Assembly: GCF_000217955.3 (NCBI RefSeq)
Contig: NZ_AFOY02000009.1
Span: 124,001-188,000 of the forward strand
Direction: 5' to 3'
From: Pseudomonas fluorescens HK44
GTDB lineage: Bacteria > Pseudomonadota > Gammaproteobacteria > Pseudomonadales > Pseudomonadaceae
DNA: 64,000 bases
This document shows positions 1-8,439 of this stretch, one piece after another (position 1 is the first letter of the stretch; every line of letters begins with the position of its first letter). The translations under genes and the position numbers were made by a program. The notes beneath the pieces are model-generated. The model did no database searches. It was not told the origin of the DNA and worked only from the letters and a program-made list of their open reading frames with translations.

Positions 1-1424
1 ACCTGCGACGGATGAACCGTTACGGTATCCTCGGGCGCTACCTGCCAGAGTTCGGCTTTATCGTCGGGCAGATGCAGCACGACCTGTTCCATATTTATAC
101 GGTCGACGCCCACACCCTGAACCTGATCAAACACCTGCGCAAATTGCAGTACACCCAGGTGTCCGAGAAATTCCCGCTGGCCAGCAAGCTCATGGGCAAG
201 CTGCCCAAGCCGGAGCTGATCTACCTTGCCGGGCTGTACCACGACATTGGCAAGGGCCGGCATGGCGATCACTCGGATATCGGGGCAGTCGACGCCGAAG
301 CGTTCTGCCAACGCCATCAACTGCCCGTGTGGGACAGCCGACTGATTGTCTGGCTGGTGCAAAACCACCTGGTGATGTCGACCACCGCCCAGCGCAAAGA
401 CCTGTCCGATCCGCAAGTGATCCACGACTTCGCGCAGATTGTTGGCGACGAGACCCGCCTCGATTACCTGTACGTGCTGACCGTTTCGGACATCAACGCC
501 ACCAACCCGACGCTGTGGAACTCCTGGCGCGCCAGTTTATTGCGCCAGCTCTACACCGAAACCAAGCGTGCCTTGCGCCGCGGTCTGGAAAACCCGGTCG
601 ATCGCGAAGAGCAGATCCGCCAGACCCAACGCGCCGCCCTGGATATTCTGGTACGTGGCGGCACCGACCCGGACGATGTCGAACAACTCTGGTCGCAACT
701 GGGCGACGATTATTTCCTGCGTCACACCGCCGGCGACGTGGCCTGGCACACTGATGCAATTCTCCAGCAACCCGCCGACGGCGGACCGCTGGTACTGATC
801 AAGGAAACCACCCAGCGCGAGTTCGAGGGCGGCACGCAGATCTTTATCTATGCGCCGGACCAGCACGACTTCTTCGCCGTGACCGTGGCGGCGATGGACC
901 AGCTCAACCTGAACATTCACGACGCCCGGGTGATCACCTCTACCAGCCAGTTCACCCTCGACACCTATATCGTGCTCGACACCGACGGCGACTCGATTGG
1001 CGATAACCCGGCGCGGGTCAAGCAGATCCGCGACGGTCTGACCGAGGCCCTGCGCAACCCGGACAACTACCCGACCATCATCCAGCGTCGGGTGCCGCGC
1101 CAGCTCAAACACTTTGCGTTCGCACCGCAAGTGACGATCCACAACGACGCCCAGCGTCAGGTGACGGTGCTGGAACTCAGCGCCCCCGACCGTCCGGGTC
1201 TGTTGGCACGGATCGGAACAATCTTTCTCGAATTCGACCTGTCGCTGCAAAATGCCAAGATTGCCACCCTCGGCGAGCGGGTCGAAGACGTGTTCTTCAT
1301 CACCGACGCGAGCAATCACCCGTTGTCCGACCCGCAACTGTGCAGCCGTTTGCAGGATGCGATCGTCGAACAACTGAGCGTCAGCCCCGAACCGGATATC
1401 AAACTTTCACGCATCAGCATCTGA
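1..1424 (+). CDS. glnD: [Protein-PII] uridylyltransferase/uridylyl-removing enzyme, C-terminal part
   Basis: Bifunctional nitrogen sensor that uridylylates PII when glutamine is low and removes UMP when it is high. The gene runs in from outside the window: the frame is open from base 3 (reading [11 protein letters not shown]), so the nucleotidyltransferase domain is missing here. What is seen is the HD domain ([17 protein letters not shown] near base 230), which carries uridylyl removal, and two C-terminal ACT domains (second one with [15 protein letters not shown]), which bind glutamine. It stops at 1424, 127 bases before dapC, with a REP pair between them. Identity rests on the HD plus double ACT order and on the glnD-dapC neighbourhood known from other pseudomonads. 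Confidence 0.95.
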   Translation, partial: LRRMNRYGILGRYLPEFGFIVGQMQHDLFHIYTVDAHTLNLIKHLRKLQYTQVSEKFPLASKLMGKLPKPELIYLAGLYHDIGKGRHGDHSDIGAVDAEAFCQRHQLPVWDSRLIVWLVQNHLVMSTTAQRKDLSDPQVIHDFAQIVGDETRLDYLYVLTVSDINATNPTLWNSWRASLLRQLYTETKRALRRGLENPVDREEQIRQTQRAALDILVRGGTDPDDVEQLWSQLGDDYFLRHTAGDVAWHTDAILQQPADGGPLVLIKETTQREFEGGTQIFIYAPDQHDFFAVTVAAMDQLNLNIHDARVITSTSQFTLDTYIVLDTDGDSIGDNPARVKQIRDGLTEALRNPDNYPTIIQRRVPRQLKHFAFAPQVTIHNDAQRQVTVLELSAPDRPGLLARIGTIFLEFDLSLQNAKIATLGERVEDVFFITDASNHPLSDPQLCSRLQDAIVEQLSVSPEPDIKLSRISI

Positions 1425-1441
1425 ATTAACAAATTTTCCCC

Positions 1442-1531
1442 TGTGGGAGCGAGCCTGCTCGCGATGGCGTCAGTCCATTCAGCATCGCCAGTGACTGATC
1501 TATTGCTATCGCGAGCAGGCTCGCTCCCACA
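1442..1531. repeat. REP/BIME inverted pair
   Basis: Two facing copies of the GAGCCTGCTCGCGAT-type REP unit form a long inverted repeat bounded by TGTGGGAG and CTCCCACA, with about 45 unrelated bases between them. It fills the glnD-dapC gap. Such pairs act as substrates of REP-associated tyrosine transposases and can stabilise or end transcripts. Confidence 0.9.
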
Positions 1532-1551
1532 TTGAACGAGACCCCGCCCCC

Positions 1552-2757
1552 ATGAACAACGCTCTGAACCAGCTCCAGCCCTACCCGTTCGAGAAACTGC
1601 GTGCCCTGCTCGGGGCGGTGACGCCAAATCCCGACAAGCGCCCGATTGCATTGTCCATCGGCGAGCCGAAGCACCGTTCGCCAAGCTTTGTGGCCGAAGC
1701 GCTGGCGAGCAATCTGGATCAGATGGCGGTGTACCCGACCACGCTTGGCATCCCGGCCCTGCGTGAAGCCATTGCAGGCTGGTGCGAGCGCCGCTTTGGC
1801 GTACCGAGTGGCTGGATCGACCCGGCGCGCAACGTGCTGCCGGTCAACGGCACTCGTGAAGCCCTGTTCGCTTTCACCCAGACCGTGGTCAATCGCGGCG
1901 ACGACGCACTGATTGTCAGCCCGAACCCGTTCTACCAGATCTATGAAGGCGCAGCGTTCCTCGCAGGCGCCAAGCCGCATTACCTGCCGTGCCTGGATGA
2001 AAACGACTTCAACCCGGACTTCGATGCGGTATCGGACGATATCTGGAAGCGCTGCCAGATCCTGTTCCTGTGCTCGCCGGGCAATCCAACGGGTGCGCTG
2101 ATCCCGGTCGAAACCCTGAAGAAACTGATCGCCCTGGCCGACGAACACGACTTCGTCATCGCTGCCGACGAGTGCTACAGCGAGCTCTACTTCAACGAAC
2201 AGACCCCACCGCCAGGCCTGCTCAGCGCCTGCGTGGAACTGGGTCGCAAGGATTTCAAACGCTGCGTGGTTTTCCACAGCCTGTCCAAGCGTTCCAACCT
2301 GCCGGGCCTGCGCTCGGGTTTCGTCGCCGGCGATGCCGACATTCTCAAAGGCTTCCTGCTGTATCGCACCTACCACGGCTGCGCCATGCCGGTTCAGACC
2401 CAACTCGCCAGCGTTGCCGCGTGGAATGACGAAGTGCATGTACGGGCCAACCGTGCGCTGTACCGCGAAAAATACGACGCGGTACTGGAAATCCTCAGCC
2501 CGGTGATGGACGTACAGCGTCCGGACGGCGGCTTCTACCTGTGGCCGAATGTTGAGGGTGATGATGCCGCGTTCTGCCGTGATCTGTTTGTCGAAGAACA
2601 CGTGACGGTGGTGCCAGGCTCTTACCTGTCCCGTGAGGTAGATGGTTTCAATCCGGGTGCTGGCCGGGTACGCCTGGCATTGGTCGCGCCGCTGGCAGAG
2701 TGCGTTGAGGCCGCCGAGCGGATTCGCAACTTCATAACGACTCGCAGCAATCAATAG
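1552..2757 (+). CDS. dapC: Succinyldiaminopimelate transaminase
   Basis: PLP-dependent aminotransferase of fold type I (401 aa) that makes N-succinyl-LL-2,6-diaminopimelate from the 2-amino-6-oxo compound in the succinylase branch of lysine/DAP synthesis. The cofactor lysine lies in SLSKRSNLPGLRSG (about K246), the SPGNPTGA motif is near residue 175 and the Asp of AADECYSELY near residue 206. The start ATG at 1552 follows directly on the REP pair. dapD lies 1.6 kb downstream and dapE 8.5 kb downstream, so three enzymes of the same branch are in this window. A stable hairpin follows the stop codon. Confidence 0.93.
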   Translation: MNNALNQLQPYPFEKLRALLGAVTPNPDKRPIALSIGEPKHRSPSFVAEALASNLDQMAVYPTTLGIPALREAIAGWCERRFGVPSGWIDPARNVLPVNGTREALFAFTQTVVNRGDDALIVSPNPFYQIYEGAAFLAGAKPHYLPCLDENDFNPDFDAVSDDIWKRCQILFLCSPGNPTGALIPVETLKKLIALADEHDFVIAADECYSELYFNEQTPPPGLLSACVELGRKDFKRCVVFHSLSKRSNLPGLRSGFVAGDADILKGFLLYRTYHGCAMPVQTQLASVAAWNDEVHVRANRALYREKYDAVLEILSPVMDVQRPDGGFYLWPNVEGDDAAFCRDLFVEEHVTVVPGSYLSREVDGFNPGAGRVRLALVAPLAECVEAAERIRNFITTRSNQ

Positions 2758-2764
2758 GTATTAA

Positions 2765-2797
2765 GCCTGCACCGCGCAATGCGAATGCGGTGCAGGC
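2765..2797 (+). terminator. Terminator after dapC
   Basis: An 11-bp perfect stem (GCCTGCACCGC with GCGGTGCAGGC) follows the dapC stop by 7 bases and is followed by an AT-rich stretch (GAATTTATATAAA). There is no pure T run, so termination may be partial. Confidence 0.7.
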
Positions 2798-2936
2798 GAA
2801 TTTATATAAAATATCACCACTTACCCATATTAAGCCCAATCAGCCAACGCAATAAACTGCACAACTTAATATCTAGACACCCCATTGACACTTAAATACC
2901 TTGAGGACTCACCCACAACCGAACAGATACAACAGC

Positions 2937-3692
2937 ATGAATCAACATAATTATTGCCAAACCATTCCAACTTCCGATCCGCTTGCCTCTTATAATTCTG
3001 CAATAAACGAGCGCCCCAGTAACAAAGCGAGCAGCAGCGGTCGAAAAAAACGTAGCGTCGGGGAGCACACCAAGTACTGGCGCCCCGGAAGAACTTTGAG
3101 AATCCTTGTTTTCGAATATAACGAACACTCATTTGAAGCCATAAAAAATGGCGCAAACAAATGGCAACCCTACGTCAATCTAAATTTCGAATTCATTGAA
3201 ATGGACGAACAGGATATTTTCAAATCCGATGAACTCCTAGGGGATATCCGAGTCGCCTTCTACCCACGTCTCGGCGGAGGTGGAAGTTCTGCAATAGGCA
3301 CCGACTCACTCACAGGAGATCCCCAAGCACCATCAATGTCTTTTTTTCAAACCGACTTTTCTTCTCCCGATTTCGAGAGCATGGTAATTCATGAATTTGG
3401 ACACGCGCTAGGCCTGCACCATGAACATCAACATCCGGATGCCAAAATACCTTGGGACCGAAAAAAAGCATATTTCCATTTTGCAGCAGCCGCCAACCTT
3501 TCCAGAGAACAAGTTGACGCCAACGTCTTTCCACTTGAGCGCACGCCCAATCGAACTTACACTCCCTACGACCGGTATTCAGTAATGCATTATCAAGTTC
3601 ATAACGAACTCACTGTTGGCGACTGGCATCAACCTTTAAACAGACACATCAGCGAAGGGGACATCGCCGCCATCCGCGCGATTTATCCATAA
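2937..3692 (+). CDS. Orphan zinc metalloprotease of the metzincin clan
   Basis: Predicted zinc endopeptidase of about 251 aa. The metzincin zinc motif HEFGHALGLHHEH (HExxHxxGxxH, followed by E as in astacins) lies in the middle, and a Met-turn (YSVMHYQ) follows about 55 residues later, so the catalytic core looks complete. The end ISEGDIAAIRAIYP is typical of M12A/M10-like domains. No signal peptide, pro-domain or secretion signal is evident; the first 50 residues are polar and low in complexity. Base composition is clearly lower in GC than the flanking genes and codon use differs, suggesting transfer. I use the ATG at 2937; a TTG at 2901 is in frame and a clear ribosome binding site is lacking for either. 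Substrate unknown. Confidence 0.75.
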   Translation: MNQHNYCQTIPTSDPLASYNSAINERPSNKASSSGRKKRSVGEHTKYWRPGRTLRILVFEYNEHSFEAIKNGANKWQPYVNLNFEFIEMDEQDIFKSDELLGDIRVAFYPRLGGGGSSAIGTDSLTGDPQAPSMSFFQTDFSSPDFESMVIHEFGHALGLHHEHQHPDAKIPWDRKKAYFHFAAAANLSREQVDANVFPLERTPNRTYTPYDRYSVMHYQVHNELTVGDWHQPLNRHISEGDIAAIRAIYP

Positions 3693-3772
3693 TACTGATA
3701 GCAACTGCTTAATACAGTTACCTTACTGCCCCCGGCTTAGCCCCGCTTAAATCCAGTTCACTCAATACCTCG

Positions 3773-3808
3773 CACAGCATGTCATCACCCGATGGGTGAC
3801 ATGCTGTG
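3773..3808. repeat. Long perfect inverted repeat downstream of the metalloprotease
   Basis: CACAGCATGTCA is repeated inverted as TGACATGCTGTG (12 bp) around a short centre containing a further CACC/GGTG. There is no T run, so it is not a standard terminator. It could be an operator or a remnant of an element end. Confidence 0.6.
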
Positions 3809-3823
3809 GCTATACAGTTACAG

Positions 3824-3845
3824 GCGCTGCGCCCGCAGCGCTTTT
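3824..3845 (+). terminator. Terminator after the metalloprotease region
   Basis: Stem GCGCTGC/GCAGCGC with a GCCC loop followed by TTTT. It separates the low-GC metalloprotease block from the ArsC-like gene. The 310-base gap from 3693 to 4002 otherwise holds only the inverted repeat at 3773 and no convincing gene. Confidence 0.75.
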
Positions 3846-4002
3846 CAGGCAACCGCTTGGACTGACCATTGCGCCAACGTCTCGCACGAAACGGCGGATG
3901 ACCACAATAAAAAGACAAACCCGACCACAGCCGACGCGAACCCGTCCGGTCATGGCATAATCCATCACCTTTCGTTTCCAGCACTCCAAAGGGGGCAATT
4001 CC

Positions 4003-4365
4003 TTGACCGCTTCAAGCAAAATGTTGCACCTTTTCGGCATCAAAGCCTGCGACACCATGAAAAAGGCGCGTACCTGGCTCGATGAAAACGCTGTCCCTTT
4101 TGACTTTCATGATTACAAAACGGCCGGAATCGACCGTGAACACCTGACCCAGTGGTGCAACGAGCACGGCTGGCAAGTGGTGCTCAACCGTGCAGGCACG
4201 ACCTTTCGCAAACTCGACGACGAACGTAAAGCCGATCTCGACCAGGCGAAAGCTATCGAATTGATGCTCGCACAACCTTCGATGATCAAGCGCCCGGTGC
4301 TCGATCTCGGTGACCGAACCCTGATTGGCTTCAAGCCAGACATTTACGCGGCAGCGCTCAAGTAA
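4003..4365 (+). CDS. ArsC/Spx-family thioredoxin-fold protein (YffB-like)
   Basis: Small thioredoxin-fold protein of 120 aa. The N-terminal motif LFGIKACDTMKKARTWL has the single cysteine of YffB/Spx-type ArsC relatives rather than a CxxC pair. The family includes arsenate reductases, but members beside dapD are usually glutathione-linked proteins of unknown role, so arsenate reduction should not be assumed. Start choice: AAAGGGGGC lies 7 bases before a TTG at 4003, whereas the ATG at 4021 (MLHLFGIK) is 25 bases away; TTG therefore looks better, with ATG possible. It is 33 bases upstream of dapD and probably cotranscribed with it. Confidence 0.85.
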   Translation: MTASSKMLHLFGIKACDTMKKARTWLDENAVPFDFHDYKTAGIDREHLTQWCNEHGWQVVLNRAGTTFRKLDDERKADLDQAKAIELMLAQPSMIKRPVLDLGDRTLIGFKPDIYAAALK

Positions 4366-4398
4366 GCCAGCCCGTTCAATTTTGTTAGAGGTATAAAC

Positions 4399-5433
4399 AT
4401 GTCCACTACCCTGTTCAGCCTGGCCTTTGGTGTCGGCACTCAAAACCGTCAAGGTGCATGGCTGGAAGTGTTTTACGCAGCTCCGGTTCTCAAGCCATCG
4501 GCTGAGCTGGTCGCCGCTATCGCGCCGATTCTGGGCTACACCGAAGGCAATCAGGCTATTGCGTTCAGCACCACTCAAGCCGCGCAACTGGCTGAAGCCC
4601 TGAAAGGTGTCGACGCTGCACAAGCGGCGCTGCTGACCCGCCTGGCCGAAAGCCACAAGCCGTTGGTCGCCACCCTGCTGGCCGAAGACGCACAACTGAG
4701 TTCAACGCCTGAGGCCTACCTCAAACTGCACCTGCTGTCCCATCGTCTGGTAAAGCCACACGGCCTGAACCTGGCCGGGATCTTCCCGTTGCTGCCGAAC
4801 GTGGCCTGGACCAGCCAGGGCGCAATCGACCTGAGCGAACTGGCCGAACATCAACTCGAAGCCCGTCTGCGTGGCGAGTTGCTGGAAGTGTTCTCGGTCG
4901 ACAAGTTCCCGAAAATGACCGATTACGTCGTGCCGGCTGGCGTGCGAATCGCTGACGCGGCACGTATTCGTCTGGGCGCCTACGTCGGCGAAGGCACCAC
5001 CGTGATGCACGAAGGCTTCGTCAACTTCAACGCCGGCACCGAAGGCCCGGGCATGATCGAAGGTCGCGTCTCTGCGGGCGTGTTCGTCGGCAAGGGTTCG
5101 GACCTGGGCGGCGGCTGCTCGACCATGGGCACCCTGTCGGGCGGCGGCAACATCGTGATCAAGGTCGGCGAAGGCTGCCTGATCGGCGCCAACGCCGGTA
5201 TCGGCATTCCATTGGGCGACCGCAACACTGTCGAGTCGGGCCTGTACGTGACCGCTGGCACCAAAGTGGCACTGCTGGACGAGAACAACAAACTGGTCAA
5301 AGTACTCAAGGCCCGCGAACTGGCTGGCCAGCCTGACCTGTTGTTCCGCCGCAATTCGGAGACCGGTGCCGTGGAATGCAAAACCCACAAATCGGCCATC
5401 GAACTGAACGAAGCGCTGCACGCTCACAACTAA
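4399..5433 (+). CDS. dapD: 2,3,4,5-tetrahydropyridine-2,6-dicarboxylate N-succinyltransferase
   Basis: Succinyl-CoA-dependent acyltransferase acting before DapC in the succinylase lysine/DAP pathway. At 344 aa it belongs to the longer DapD class with an extended N-terminal domain. The second half contains the left-handed parallel beta-helix, visible as glycine-rich hexapeptide turns (for example GSDLGGGCSTMGTLSGGG and LIGANAGIGIPLGDRN), which forms the trimeric active site. RBS-like AGAGG precedes the ATG. A REP pair follows the stop. Confidence 0.95.
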   Translation: MSTTLFSLAFGVGTQNRQGAWLEVFYAAPVLKPSAELVAAIAPILGYTEGNQAIAFSTTQAAQLAEALKGVDAAQAALLTRLAESHKPLVATLLAEDAQLSSTPEAYLKLHLLSHRLVKPHGLNLAGIFPLLPNVAWTSQGAIDLSELAEHQLEARLRGELLEVFSVDKFPKMTDYVVPAGVRIADAARIRLGAYVGEGTTVMHEGFVNFNAGTEGPGMIEGRVSAGVFVGKGSDLGGGCSTMGTLSGGGNIVIKVGEGCLIGANAGIGIPLGDRNTVESGLYVTAGTKVALLDENNKLVKVLKARELAGQPDLLFRRNSETGAVECKTHKSAIELNEALHAHN

Positions 5434-5452
5434 GCAAAGCGTCAAACGATCT

Positions 5453-5552
5453 CTGTAGGAGCAGGGGGGCGCCTAGCCCTTGCTCGCGATGGGGCCCTTG
5501 AAGCCGCCAAAAGCATCGCGAGCAAGAGCTAGGCGCCCCGCTGCTCCTACAG
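5453..5552. repeat. REP inverted pair, CTGTAGGAG type
   Basis: Two facing units, the first AGCAGGGGGGCGCCTAGC and the second its near complement, are bounded by CTGTAGGAG and CTCCTACAG. The stems extend over more than 20 bp on each side, making a long cruciform between dapD and csdA. Confidence 0.88.
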
Positions 5553-5594
5553 GGCCAGGCGTACACCCGCCCATGTTTATCAGGGCCCGATGGC

Positions 5595-6800
5595 ATGATG
5601 ATTCCTTCTCCCTGGCGCGCCGATTTTCCGGCCATCGCCGCTCTGCAACGGCAAGACCAGACCTATCTGGACAACGCCGCCACCACCCAGAAACCCCAAG
5701 CCCTGATCGATGCGCTGGCGCACTACTACGCCAACGGCGCGGCCAACGTCCATCGTGCGCAACACCTGCCCGGCGCCCACGCCACGCAGGCGTTCGAAGG
5801 CAGCCGCAGCAAAGTCGCGCACTGGCTCAATGCTGGCAACCGCGGGCAAATCATCTTTACCCACGGCGCAACCTCTGCGCTGAACCTCCTGGCCTACGGC
5901 CTGGAACACCTTTTCAATCCGGGCGATGAAGTTGTCATCAGCGCCCTGGAACACCACGCCAACCTGTTGCCGTGGCAGCAATTGGCGCACCGTCGCGAGC
6001 TAAAACTGGTGGTGTTGCCGCTGGACGCAGACGGTCAGATCGATCTAGACACCGCCGCCCAGTTGATCGGCCCGCGCACGCGGTTGCTGGCGGTCAGTCA
6101 GTTGTCCAACGTGCTTGGCGCATGGCAACCGTTAGCGCCGTTGCTGGCGCTGGCCAAGGCGCAGAACGCCTTGACCGTGATCGATGGCGCCCAAGGCGTG
6201 GTCCATGGCCGCCATGACGTGCAGACACTGGGTTGCGACTTTTATGTTTTTTCCAGCCACAAACTCTATGGCCCGGACGGTCTCGGCGTGTTGTATGGCC
6301 GCAACGAAGCCCTGCAACGGTTGCGTCCGTGGCAATTCGGCGGCGAGATGGTGCTCGATGCCAACTACCACGATGCACGTTTCCGCCCGGCCCCGCTGGG
6401 TTTTGAAGCCGGCACACCGCCGATTGCCAGCGTGATAGGCCTGGGGGCGACCCTCGACTATCTGGCCGGTCTGGACCAGGACGCCGTGTGCGCCCACGAA
6501 GCTGCACTGCATGATTACCTGTTGAAGGGTTTACAGGCGCGCAATGGCATTCGCCTGCTGGGCAAACCGCAACTGGCGCTGGCCAGCTTTGTCGTCGAAG
6601 GCGTGCATAACGCCGATCTGGCGCATCTGCTCACCGAACAGGGCATCGCCGTACGCGCCGGACACCACTGCGCGATGCCGCTGCTGAAAAGCTTCGAACT
6701 GGCGGGCGCGATTCGGGTTTCGTTGGCGCTGTACAACGACTCGGAAGACCTTGAGCGCTTTTTCGAAGCCCTTGATCAAGCGCTGGAGTTGTTGCGATGA
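5595..6800 (+). CDS. csdA: Cysteine desulfurase, SufS/CsdA type
   Basis: PLP enzyme (401 aa) that removes sulfur from cysteine as an enzyme-bound persulfide for Fe-S or other sulfur pathways. The PLP lysine lies in FSSHKLYGPDG (about residue 223) and the persulfide cysteine in RAGHHCAMPLL (about residue 361), the group II (SufS/CsdA) pattern. ATG codons at 5595 and 5598 are both possible. Its stop overlaps the start of csdE by four bases, so the sulfur donor and its acceptor are translationally coupled. Confidence 0.93.
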   Translation: MMIPSPWRADFPAIAALQRQDQTYLDNAATTQKPQALIDALAHYYANGAANVHRAQHLPGAHATQAFEGSRSKVAHWLNAGNRGQIIFTHGATSALNLLAYGLEHLFNPGDEVVISALEHHANLLPWQQLAHRRELKLVVLPLDADGQIDLDTAAQLIGPRTRLLAVSQLSNVLGAWQPLAPLLALAKAQNALTVIDGAQGVVHGRHDVQTLGCDFYVFSSHKLYGPDGLGVLYGRNEALQRLRPWQFGGEMVLDANYHDARFRPAPLGFEAGTPPIASVIGLGATLDYLAGLDQDAVCAHEAALHDYLLKGLQARNGIRLLGKPQLALASFVVEGVHNADLAHLLTEQGIAVRAGHHCAMPLLKSFELAGAIRVSLALYNDSEDLERFFEALDQALELLR

Positions 6801-7201
6801 GCCTGCCGGCTGATGCCATTACGGCACTGGAAACCTTTCAGGCCGCTGCCGGCTGGGAACAACGCGCTCGTTTGCTGATGCAATGGGGCGAACGGCTTCC
6901 GGCGTTGAGCGATGCAGACAAGACCGACGCCAACCGCGTACACGGCTGCGAAAGTCAGGTGTGGCTGGTGGGCGCGCTGCAGGACGGCCATTGGCAGTTT
7001 GCCGCCAGCAGCGATGCACGGTTGATTCGCGGGTTGGTGGCGCTGCTGCTGGCGCGGGTCAACGGCTTGACCGCCGCCGAGTTGCGACAAGTGGATTTGC
7101 CGGACTGGTTTAATCAATTGGGGTTATCGCGACAACTGTCGTCGTCGCGCAGCAATGGCCTCAATGCCGTGTTACAGCGAATGAATGAGTTGGCCGCCTG
7201 A
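6797..7201 (+). CDS. csdE: Sulfur acceptor protein, SufE/CsdE family
   Basis: Protein of 134 aa that takes the persulfide from CsdA and passes it on. The acceptor cysteine is in VHGCESQVWLVG (about residue 51), the conserved SufE motif. It starts inside csdA (ATGA overlap). In E. coli the CsdA-CsdE pair hands sulfur to TcdA/CsdL, whose gene lies directly downstream here on the opposite strand, matching that partnership. Confidence 0.93.
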   Translation: MSLPADAITALETFQAAAGWEQRARLLMQWGERLPALSDADKTDANRVHGCESQVWLVGALQDGHWQFAASSDARLIRGLVALLLARVNGLTAAELRQVDLPDWFNQLGLSRQLSSSRSNGLNAVLQRMNELAA

Positions 7202-7206
7202 CACCA

Positions 7207-7348
7207 GTGGCGAGGGAGCTTGCTCCCGTCGGCCGGTCCGCGTTCGGGCGCAGCAGTCGTAAATCGATGAATACGGTGTGTCTGACAACCTGCGGCGCTC
7301 GATTTTTGGGTCGCTTCGCGACCCAGCGGGAGCAAGCTCCCTCGCCAC
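7207..7348. repeat. REP inverted pair, GTGGCGAG type, between csdE and tcdA
   Basis: GTGGCGAGGGAGCTTGCTCCC is mirrored 120 bases later. The middle carries a further hairpin (GGGTCGCTTCGCGACCC). It lies between two converging genes, where it may end transcription from both sides. Confidence 0.88.
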
Positions 7349-7358
7349 AACGGCAGGA

Positions 7359-8171
7359 TTATTGCGCTGGTTTGATCTTGTCTGCCGGGCGCCGCACACC
7401 CGCCACAATCTTATCCACAGCCTTGGTCGCAGCGACCATGCCGAAGGTTGCGGTCACCATCATCACCGCACCGAAACCACCGGCGCAGTCGAGTTTCACC
7501 CCATCGCCGACAAAGCTCTTCTGCAAGCAAATGCTGCCATCGGGTTTCGGATAGCGCAGTTGCTCGGTGGAGAATACGCACGGCACGCTGTAGTGACGGG
7601 TCACGGTGCGTGAGAAACCATAATCGCGACGCAACGTGGAGCGCACTTTCGAGGCCAGCGGGTCATTGAAGGTCCGGTTCAGGTCACACACCTGGATCAG
7701 CGTCGGATCGATCTGCCCGCCCGCACCGCCCGTGGTGATGATCTGGATCTTGCGACGTTTGCACCAGGCGATCAGCGCAGCCTTGGCGTTGACGCTGTCG
7801 ATGCAGTCGATCACGCAGTCGATGTCTGGCGTGATGTACTCGGCCATGGTCTCGCGGGTGACGAAATCCGCCACCGCGTGCACCGTGCATTCCGGGTTGA
7901 TCCCGCGCAGGCGCTCGGCCATCACCTCGACCTTGGGTTTGCCGACGGTGCTGTCCAGCGCATGCAACTGGCGATTGACGTTGCTGACGCACACGTCATC
8001 GAGGTCGAACAGCGAAATTTCGCCGACACCGCAACGGGCCATGGCTTCCGCCGCCCAGGAACCGACGCCACCGACGCCAACAATCGCCACATGGGCTGCG
8101 CGCAAACGCGCAAGGCCTTCGATGCCATACAAGCGGGCAATGCCAGCAAACCGCGGATCTTCTGTACTCAT
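7359..8171 (-). CDS. tcdA: tRNA threonylcarbamoyladenosine dehydratase
   Basis: E1-like ATP-dependent enzyme (270 aa) that cyclises t6A37 to ct6A in tRNAs reading ANN codons. The Rossmann nucleotide motif VGVGGVGSWAAEAMARCG lies at residues 32-50, followed by the adenylation-site run DDVCVSNVNRQ. The C terminus holds the hydrophobic stretch GGFGAVMMVTATFGMVAA. The ATG at 8171 is preceded by AGGG at 8-base spacing, better than the in-frame GTG two codons upstream. It converges on csdA-csdE. Confidence 0.92.
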   Translation of the reverse strand: MSTEDPRFAGIARLYGIEGLARLRAAHVAIVGVGGVGSWAAEAMARCGVGEISLFDLDDVCVSNVNRQLHALDSTVGKPKVEVMAERLRGINPECTVHAVADFVTRETMAEYITPDIDCVIDCIDSVNAKAALIAWCKRRKIQIITTGGAGGQIDPTLIQVCDLNRTFNDPLASKVRSTLRRDYGFSRTVTRHYSVPCVFSTEQLRYPKPDGSICLQKSFVGDGVKLDCAGGFGAVMMVTATFGMVAATKAVDKIVAGVRRPADKIKPAQ

Positions 8172-8439
8172 GACCACTACCCTAAAAACCGGCGCGCATT
8201 ATAGGGCCGATGCGTGCCAAGAACATCTTTGCGCTATAAACGGCAGCAGGTCCTGCTTTAATTGAGTCCACATATGTACATTTTTTGTCACACAAAAGAA
8301 CTTAAGCGAAGATAGCTTGCCCAATGTCCGGCTTTTTTCTGTCTGCTGTACGCTCAGTTGAAGGCCAGTGTAGGATGCGCGCCGATTGGCGCGTGCCAAC
8401 CGTCCCCTCGTTCCACACCTTTTGGAACCCGATATAGCT

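Noticed and set aside
4003..4365. Naming the small thioredoxin-fold protein arsenate reductase
   Set aside because: No arsenic genes are near and the family position is YffB/Spx-like; function left open.
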